Shown: positions 27,001 to 36,000 of the stretch, one piece after another
Numbering within the stretch: the stretch's first letter is position 1
How the letters are laid out: every line of letters starts with the position of its first letter
Source of the DNA: Opitutia bacterium
GTDB taxonomy: Bacteria > Verrucomicrobiota > Verrucomicrobiia > Opitutales > Opitutaceae
Direction of reading: 5' to 3'
DNA length: 64,000 nt
NCBI GenBank assembly: GCA_016187945.1
Contig: JACPIT010000010.1
Coordinates: forward strand, 1-64,000
Made by a program: the position numbers and the translations under genes
The notes under the pieces: generated by a model
Seen by the model: the letters and a program-made list of their open reading frames with translations, nothing else
Database searches by the model: none
What the model was told of the DNA's origin: nothing

Positions 27001-30000
27001 GCCGGCGAAGCCCTGCACGCCAACGCCCGCGAGCGTGAGCAGCGAGGTTTCGACTTCGGAGCCGTCGGCGAGCGTCACGGTCTGCGGTTTCTCCTCGAGC
27101 GCGAACGTGCCGCTGAGGAAAATGAAGTCCGCGATTTGCAACTCGCCCTGACCGATGACGACGCGTGTGAGCTTATCGGCGAAGTCGATCTTGATGGTCT
27201 CGCCGCCGGTGAGGACGGAGAGGCCGCCGCCGGTCATGTGCGTGAAGTCGCCGGCGCGGATGCGCTCGTCGGCGTTCGGGTTCGGGTCGTCGGCGAGGTT
27301 GATCTCAACGGTGATGTCGGTCGCGTTGAGCTTCAGGAAATCCTCGAAGCCGACGAGCGCGGCCGAGTTGGCGTGGAGCCTCAGCGCGAAATAGGTGACG
27401 GGTGCGGCAACGCCGGTCTGCTTGAGCATGACCATCGCGGCATTGACGCCGCCGATGGCGAGGCCGGTGGCGCCGTCGGTCGTCGGCGTGTCGTTCGCGT
27501 CGATGACGCCGTCGTCGTTCGAGTCGGTCCAATACGGGCCACCGACGCCGGCGAAGAGGTGGGCGTTGCTGAGGCCGAACGTGACGACGTCGAGATCGCG
27601 CGTTGTGGTGGCATTGACCTGCTCGACGACCGGCACGCCTTTCTCGAAGGCGAAACCGCCGCGCAGGTAGATGAAGTCGGAGACGCGGAAGAGTGCGTCG
27701 GCGGCGGTCACGCGCAGGAGCGCGTGGTCGTAATCGATCAGCACCGGGTCGCCGCCGGTGCGAACCGTGAGGCCGCCGCCGTCGAGCGAGCTGAAGTCAC
27801 CGGCGCTGACCTTGCCGCTCGGATCGTCGGCGCGGTTGACGTCGATGGTGAGATCGCTGGCCGAGGCTTCGAGCACGTCGTCGAAACCGATGAGGGCGGC
27901 GGAATCGGCCTTGGCTTTGAGAGCGACGTAGGTCGCGGGCGCGGCGACCCCGGTCTGCTTGAGCAGCGCGAGGCCGAAGGTGACGCCGCCAAGCGCAACG
28001 CCGAGCGCACCGTCGGCCGCGGGCGTGTCGTCGGCGTTGACGATGCCGTCGTTGTTCGAGTCGGTCCAGTAAGGCCCGCCGAGACCGGCGAAAACGTAGG
28101 CGTTGGACGCGCCGACGGTGAGGACGTCGAGTTCGCGCGTGGTGTTATCGGAGAGGACTTCGTGCACCGACGGGCTGCGTTCGTAGGCGAAGGAGCCGCG
28201 GACGTAGAGGAATTGCGAGATCGCGATCGTGGCGTCTTCGACGGAGACGCGCGTGAGCGATTGGTCGTAGTTGAGCAGCACCGAGTCGGTGCCGTTGCCG
28301 GAGAGGACCGAGAGGCCGCCGCCCTCGAAGCGCGTGAAGTCGAACACGGCGGGCGTCGCGTCGGCGTTGTCGCGGTCCTTGGCGGTGTTCAGTTCGACGT
28401 CGATGCCTTTCGCGTCGACGGTGAGCAGGCTCGCGAGGCCGACGAGCGAAGCTGAATCGATGTGCGCGTTGAGCGCGGTGTAAGTGATGTTCGTCTCGGC
28501 CTGATCGACCACGAGCGCGAGGCCCGCGGTGACGCCGCCGACCGCGATGCCGATGGCGCCGTCGGTGTCGGGCGTGTCGGCGCTGGTGATCTTGCCGTCG
28601 TTATTCGAGTCGACCCAATACGGGCCGCCGATGCCGGCGAAGACGTAGGCGTCGCTCGAGCCGATGGTGAGGACGTCGTAGATGTTTTCGCCGGTGCCGG
28701 AGGTCTTCGCGAGGGCGTTCTCTTTCTTCTCGAAGGCGAAGTTGCCGGCGAGCGTGACGAAGCCGAAGAGCTGGATCGTGACGTTGCCGGAGGCGCGCAG
28801 CAGGTTGCCGTCGGAGCCGGCCATATCGAGCGTCGTCGTCGAGTCGGGACCGGTCGTGACGTCGAGCGGGCGGGCGTCCCAATCGATGACGGTCTCGCCG
28901 CCGTCGGCGTTCACCGTGCCGGTTTGCTCGGTGGTGAGCGCGGCGGCAGTGTTGGTGACGTTCAGCGTGACGACGAGGTCGGGGAGATTGCGCCCGGCGA
29001 GGTCGCCTTCAAATTCGATGTCCCAGGTGCGATTGCCGTATTCGGTGACTGTGATCGTCAGCGTGGCGTAGGTGGCTTTGAGCGAATCGAAGACCGCGGT
29101 GACGAGTTCGTCAGCGGTGGCGTCGACGTCGACCGCGGTGGTCGTGAAGGTGTGGCCGTCGAGCGTGAGCGAGAGCGTGAAGGTGCCGGGCGCGCCTTCG
29201 GTGATCGTCAGGTGCTGCACTTCGCCGACCGGCGCGCGGCCGTTGGTCTGCGTGGACCACGCGAGCGAAAGCGCACCGGCGAGGGATTTCGTGGAGCCGC
29301 CGACGACGGTGCTCTTCAGCGTGGCGGGAGTGCCGGCGGCGACGGCGGAGACGACGATGAGCGACGGCTCACGTCCGGCGAAGCTCGAGGGATTGAAGCT
29401 GATGACGTAGGCGGTGTCGGACTCCTTCTCGACGTAACCGGACGACGCCGGGCTCCACGTGGCGGTGAGCGCGCGGGCGACTTCGGAGGCGGAAGCGCCG
29501 ATCTTGAGCGAGCTGGTCAGGTAGGTCGTGCCGTTGTCGGTGATCGAGAGGCGGAACGTGCCGCCTTCGTCGGCGACGATCGTCACGCGCTGCGCGGCGC
29601 GAGCACCGGAGGAGCCGTCCGTGACACCTTCGATGGAGACCGTCGCGCCGTGGAGCTTCGTGTTGTCGACGGTGGCGGTCGGGAAATTGCGGCCGGCGAT
29701 GCCGTTCTTGAACGTCACCTCGTAACGCTGATGCGTGATCGTGGAAGTCTGGTCGTAGACGACCGTGACGTTGCCGTCGCCAATGATCGGGAGCGCGGCG
29801 AGCGCTTCGCGGATGCGACGGGCGTTGTTGGTGACGTCGCTGTTCGCGAAGCGAATCGTCGCCGTCGTGTAATTGCCGACGCTAAGCGTGAACGTGCCGG
29901 AAGCGCTCAGGCTCGCGTCGATGATGACGGCCTGAATCTCGTTCGCGCTGGTGCCGGTGGTGGACAGTTGCGTGACGGAGGTCTGCACCGGCGGATAGGC

Positions 30001-33000
30001 GGTCGTGACGGACAGGCCGCTGACGGGCGTGCGAGCGCGGGCGCCGATGAACTCGATCGCAAAGCCGCCGGCGCGCGTGCCGGTGACGAGGACGTTGCCG
30101 ATGCCGACGCCGCCGAGCGCTTCGAGACCGGCGGTGAGATTGGCGATGATCTGCGCGTCGGTTTGCGCGGAGCCGATGTTCACGGCGCTCGTGTCGGCGC
30201 CGAGCGCGAACGTCAGCGCGACGGCCGGCGAGCCCAGCGTGAGCGAGTAGCGGGCGTTGGCGAGGATGCCGCTGACGACGTTGCGGACGGCGAGTTGTGC
30301 GACGTCCTTCGCGGCGAGCGCGCCCTTGAACGTGATGGCGAAGACGCGCGACGCGGCGGTCGAGCCGGAGGCTTCCGCGACGCCGACGTTGCCGGCGCCG
30401 ATGTTAGAAAGAGCGGAAAGCGCGGACTGGATCGCCTCGGCAAGCGCGCTGGCGTCGCTCTGGTAGTTGATCGCGGTCGTGAGCTGGTCGCCGAACTTTA
30501 GCGCAAAGGAGCCGACGGTGCCGGTCGAGGCGTTGATCGTGAGCAACTGAACTTCGTTCGAGCCGGGGACGGCGGCGGTGACTTCGGTGACAGAGGACGT
30601 GAGCGTCGGCGCGACTGTCGCCACGCTCAGGCCGGTGAGGTCGGTGCCGGCGAGCGCGCCGATGAACTCGACCGTGAAGCCTTCGCCGCGGTTGCCGGCG
30701 ATCAGGACGTTGCCGGCGCCGATGCCGGTGATCGACTCGAGCGCGGTCTGAAGCGCGGCGACGATGTCCGTGTCGGTGTCGTCGCCGGTGAGCGTCAGGG
30801 AGCCGGAGGAGCCGGCGAGCGTGAACGTCACCGTGCCGAGCGTGCCGGCGAGATCGAGGTGGAGAACGGTGTTGTGCGAAGCGGAGGTGTTGCGGTTCAC
30901 CTCGACGAGCATCCCCTGCCCTTCGAGCGTCAGGCCGTCGAGGCCGACGAAGGCGACCGTGCCGGCTTGGGCTTTCAAGGCCATCCAGCGCCAGCCCGGA
31001 TTCGCACGGTCGGCGACGAGCGCGAGGGCGAGATCGCCTTGCGAGAGCGAGAGGCCGAGTTGATCGGCGCTGCCGTGGTTCAGGCCGGCGAAGGCGTCGA
31101 CGCGCGTGGCGCCGATGGTGAGCAGGTCGGCGTCGACGATGCGGCCGTCGGCAAGCGTCACGGTGCCGCGGGATTTCTCGAAGGCGAAGCCTCCACTAAT
31201 AGAGAAGAAGTCGCCGACCGTGATCGCGAGGTTGCCGGAGGTTTGGGTCAGGTTGCCCTTCGCGCCGTCGATCTCGAAGGTGTGCGTCGCGCTCGGGCCA
31301 GTCGCGATCGTCACGGGAGTCGTCTTGTAGTCGATGACGAGGTCGGCGGCGTCATGGCCGGTGAGGGTGCCGTTAAAGCGGTTGATCGTGACGGAAATCG
31401 TGTCGCCGGAAACGCTCAGGCCGGGCAGGCCGACCAAGCCGAAGTCGGACGCGGTGCCTTCGAAGGTCGTCCACGAGACGGCGGTGTTGTCGATCTCGCC
31501 GTTGTAGAGCGCGAGCGCGAAGTCGAGGCCGGTCAGGCCGAAGCCCATCGCGTAGCCGGAGTCGGCCGGGCCGTTGAGGCCGACGAAGGCGGAAACGTCG
31601 GTGCCGCCGATGGCGAGCACTTCGGTTTGGACCTCGGTGCCGTCGGCGAGCTTCACGGTCTTCTGCGTTTTCTCGAAGGCGAAGCCGCCGGAGAGCTGCA
31701 CGAAGCCGAAGAGATCGATGTTGACGTTGCCCGAGGCGCGGAGCGTTTCGCCGTCGGCGGAGCTGAGGTCGATCGTGCGGTCGGTCGACGGGCCGGTGGC
31801 GAGCGTGAGCGATTGGGCGGCGAAGTTGACGAGTTTGCCGTCGACGGAAGCGCGGTTGATCGCCAGCGAGATCGTGTCGGCTTCGAGGCGGAGGCCGTCG
31901 ATGCCGATGAAGGCTGCGGTGCCGGCTTCCGCTTCGAGGGTCACCCACTCGCGGCTCGGGTCGGCGTGGTCGGTCTGGATGACGAGCGCGAGATCGACCT
32001 GGCCAAGCTGGAAACCGAGCTGCGGCGTGCCGTCGTGCGCGAGACCGGCGAAGGCGTCGATGCCGTGCGCGCCGAGCGTGAGGCGGTCGACGTTGACGGT
32101 CGTTCCATCGGAGAGCTTGGCGGTGCCGGAGGAACGCGAGAAGGCGAGCTCGCCGGAGAATTGCAGGAAACTGTAGAGGTTGATCTCAACGCGGCCGATG
32201 GCGCGGAGCAGCTCGCCGTCCGCCCCGTCGAAGGCCAGCGTCATCGATTCGGTGCTGGAGGTGGGGAGCTCGAGCGGCTTCGCCTTGAAATCGATGACGT
32301 TCGCGTCGCGGTTGGCGGGGACGTTCAGCTCGGAGTTGATCTCGATGGTCATCGTCTTGAACGCGAGCGTGACGTTCGGGATGCCGACGAAGGAAACGCT
32401 CTCGGCCGTGGCGCGCAGGGCCTGCCACTCGCGCGGCGTATCGGTCGAGTTGGCGGCGAGTTTTTCGGAGAAGATCGCGAGGGCGAAGTCGACGCCGGTC
32501 AGGCTCAGGCCGATCGCGTTGGTCGAGGAGGCGGGGCCGTTGATGCCCGCGAAGGCGCTGAGCCCGCTGCCGCCGACTTGGAGCGTCTCGGTCGTGACGC
32601 TCGAGCCGTCGGCGAGTTTGACGTCGGCGAGCGATTTGCGAAACGCGAGGTTGCCGCTGACGTGGAAGAAGCTGCCGACCGTGAGCGTGAGATTGCCGCC
32701 GACCTGGAGCAGTTCGCCGTCGGCGCCGTCGAACTCGAATTTCAGGCTCGTGCTGCTGCTCGTCGCGACGGTCATCGGCGCGCCGCTGTAGTCGATGACG
32801 AGGTGGTCGGGATCTTGGTCGGTGCCGACGCCGAGGGCGCGGTTGATCGAGATCGACAGCGCGGCGCCGGAGACGGCGAGGCTCGGCATGCCGAGGAGGC
32901 TGAAGCCGTTGGCGGTGGCGTAGAGCGTCTGCCAGGTGATGCCGGCCATCTTTTCCTCGGAGGCGTCGGGCGTGAACAGGCCGAGCGCAAAGTCGAGGCC

Positions 33001-36000
33001 GGTGAGCGAGAAGCCGCGAGCGTTGGGCGCATCGGCGGGGCCGTTGAGGCCGACGAAGCCGGTGACGTTGTGGCCGCCGAGCGTGAGGACGTCGGTGACG
33101 ACCTGCGTGCCGTCGACGAGCGTCACGGTCTTCGTGGCGCGTTCGAGGGCGAAGCCGCCGGAGATGCTGAGGAAGCTGGAAACCTTGAGCGTGGCGGTGC
33201 CGACGGCGACGCGCTCGACTTTGTCGGCGAAGTCGATGAGCACCGGCGTGCCGCCCGTGGTGACGCTGAGGCCGCCGCCGGTCATCTGCGAGAAGTCGCC
33301 GGCGGTCACGATGCCGGCCGGGTCGATGGCGCGGTTGATCTCTATTACTATATTAGAGAGGGTCAGCGTGAACGAGGAGCCGAAGCCGACCCAGGATGCG
33401 GTGGCGGCGGAGACTTTGAGCGCGAGGTATTCGATCGGGTTGGCGACGCCGGACTGGCGGAGCAGCGCGAGGCCGAAGGTGACACCGCTGAACGCCACGC
33501 CCGCCGCGCCGGCGGTCGGGGTGTCGTTGGCGTCGATCGTGCCGTCGTTGTTCGAGTCGGTCCAATACGGGCCGCCGACGCCGGCGAAGATGTGGACGTT
33601 GGCGGCGCCGAAGGTGACGACGTCGAGGTTGCGCGTGCTGCCGTCGTCGAGTTGCTCGACGACCGGCACGCCCTTTTCGAGGGCAAAGCCGCCGCGGATG
33701 AAGACGAATTCCGAAATCTGAACCGTGGCGTCGCCGATGCTGGCGCGGAGCAGCGCGTGATCGAAGTCGATCAGGATGCTCTCGCCGCCCGTGACGACGG
33801 TGAGGCCGCCACCTGACATGCCGCTGAAATCGCCCGCGGTGATCGTGTTGGCCGGATCGGTGGCGCGGTTGACTTCGAGAGTGATGTCGGAGGCGTCGAC
33901 CACGAGCACGTCGGAGAAGCCGACGAACGACGCGGAGTCGGCGTGGGACTTCAGCGCGGTGTATTTGACGGCGGCGGATTCGGCGACGCCGGTCTGCTTG
34001 AGGAGCGCGAGGGCGAGGTTGACGCCGGAGAGGGCGAGGCCGATGGCGCCTTGGGAGACGGGCGTGTCGGCGGCGGTGATTTCGCCGTCGCTATTCGAGT
34101 CGGTCCAATACGGACCGCCGACGCCGACGAAGACGTAGGCGTTCGACGCGCCGACGATGAGGGCATCGAGGTCGCGCGTGGTGCTGGCGTCGACGACTTC
34201 GACGATGTCGGGGTTGAAGTCGAAGCCGAAGCCGCCGCGGACGAAGATGAAGCTCGAGAGCGCGAGCGTGGCGTCTTTCGCGGCGGCGTGGAGGACGCGG
34301 CCGCTGTAATCGAGGAACACCGAGGCGCCGCCGGTCGCGACGGTCAGGCCGCCGCCGTCGAGTTTCGAGAAGTCGATGACGGGGTTGCTCGAGCCGCTGA
34401 GGCCGGTGACGCCGTTGGCGGCGGCGGTGAAGCCGCTGATCGACATCGTGACCTGACTAACGCCAACCAGCGCGGCGGTGGCACCGCTCAGCGCGAAGGC
34501 GTAGTAGCGGGCGGCGTCGGTCTTGTCGCTGGGCGTGAAGAGCGCGAGGGCGAGATCGACGCTGCTGGCGGCGAGACCGACGGCGTTGGCGTTCGGGGTG
34601 TCGCTGCTGTCGACCGTGCCGTCGTTGTTGGAGTCGGTCCAGTAGCCGCCGAGGCCGACGAAGGCGCGCACGCCGGTCATGCCGATCGTGAGCTGCGAGA
34701 CGTTTTTCTTGGAGCCGTCGCTGAGGGTCTTCTCGCTGTAGCCTTGGGAATCGAGAGCGAGCGAGCCGACGAACGAGATGAAGTCGCCGATCGTCAGCGC
34801 GGCTTGGGTCATCTTCGCGCGCTTGGTGGTGGTGCTGAAATTCAAGAGCTGCGTGCCGCTGCCGACCGCGATGGTGTAGCCGCCGCCGGTGCGGACCGAG
34901 AAGTCGATCGGCGTGGCCGCGGTGCCATCGGACGCGGTGGCGCGGTTGATTTCGACCGTCAGACCTTTGAGCGAAACGCTGAACGCCGAACCGAAACCGA
35001 CGAGCGCGGCCGTGCCGGCGGAGGCCTTCAGGGCGTAGTAGCTGGTGGTGTCCGCGGTGTCGTTCGGCTTGGCCCAGAGCAGCGCAACGTCGACGCCGGA
35101 GGCCGCAAAGCCGGTCGCGGTGGTCGAGGGCGTGTCGGAGGCGTCGATGGCGCCGTCGTTGTTCGAATCGAGCCAGTAGGGGCCATTGGCACCGGCGAAG
35201 ATCCGGACGTTGGACGCGGCAAGCGTGAAGCCGGACAGGAGCTTGGTCGCGCTGCCGATGTTGGCCGAGAAGTCGGTCAGCCGCGTCAAGGTGAACGAAC
35301 CGGCGACCTGAACGAAGCCGCCGAGGTCGAGCGTGCCGGAAACCGTCGCGGTGGTCAGCGCGAAGTAGGAGTAGCTGAAGAACTCGCCGAGGAGATTCTT
35401 GGCCGTCGTGCCGGCGAGATTGAAAACGAAGTTGTCGGTGCCCCACGAGAACGAGCGCGCGACGAGTTGGATGCGGTCGGCTTTCTGGACGATCTCGAGG
35501 TAGACCTTGCCGTCGCCGAAACCGAAGATGCCCGTGGCGTGCGCGAATTTGCCGCTGACGCTGCCGAACGTGATGATGTCGAAAACATCGCCGACCTCGG
35601 GCTTGAAGTCGTTCGTGAACGTCACCGCCAGAGTGCCCGCGATCGTGGCGAGGCCGGTGACTTCGATCTGAGTATACGATCCCGCGGTGGTCTCACCGAT
35701 GGTGATCGTCGTAGTGTCGCTAGAGGTAAGAGTGAGCGTGGTTTGCGTCGCTGCACTCGTGGGCGCCGTGCCGGCGCTGAGAGTCGGCGCGAGCGTCGTG
35801 GACGCCGCGCTGGCGCTCGGCGGCGCTGGGCCGGCATTGAGTGTTTCGACCAACTGAGAAGCGATGGGGGCGGTCGCGTCCGCACTCGTCGCGGGCGACA
35901 CGGTGCTCGCAACCGACGTCGGAACGCCGGCCACCGAGGCCGCGGAAATCGTCGGCGCCGCGGTTTGCGCGACCACTTTTTCGGCGACCACGGACGACGC

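Noticed and set aside
13210-34624. CRISPR-like regularity of short repeated sequences.
   Set aside because: The period is ~540 bp or ~6,050 bp, in frame, and encodes protein modules; there are no short repeat-spacer units.
52-35446. Plus-strand frames of up to 2,438 codons (for example 9721-17037, 17053-22404, 6181-9636) and many minus-strand frames in other phases.
   Set aside because: Their translations are low-complexity (Asp/Glu/Val/Arg or Arg/Ser/Pro/Thr rich) without domains, while the minus frame with codon starts at multiples of three gives coherent repeats over the full length.
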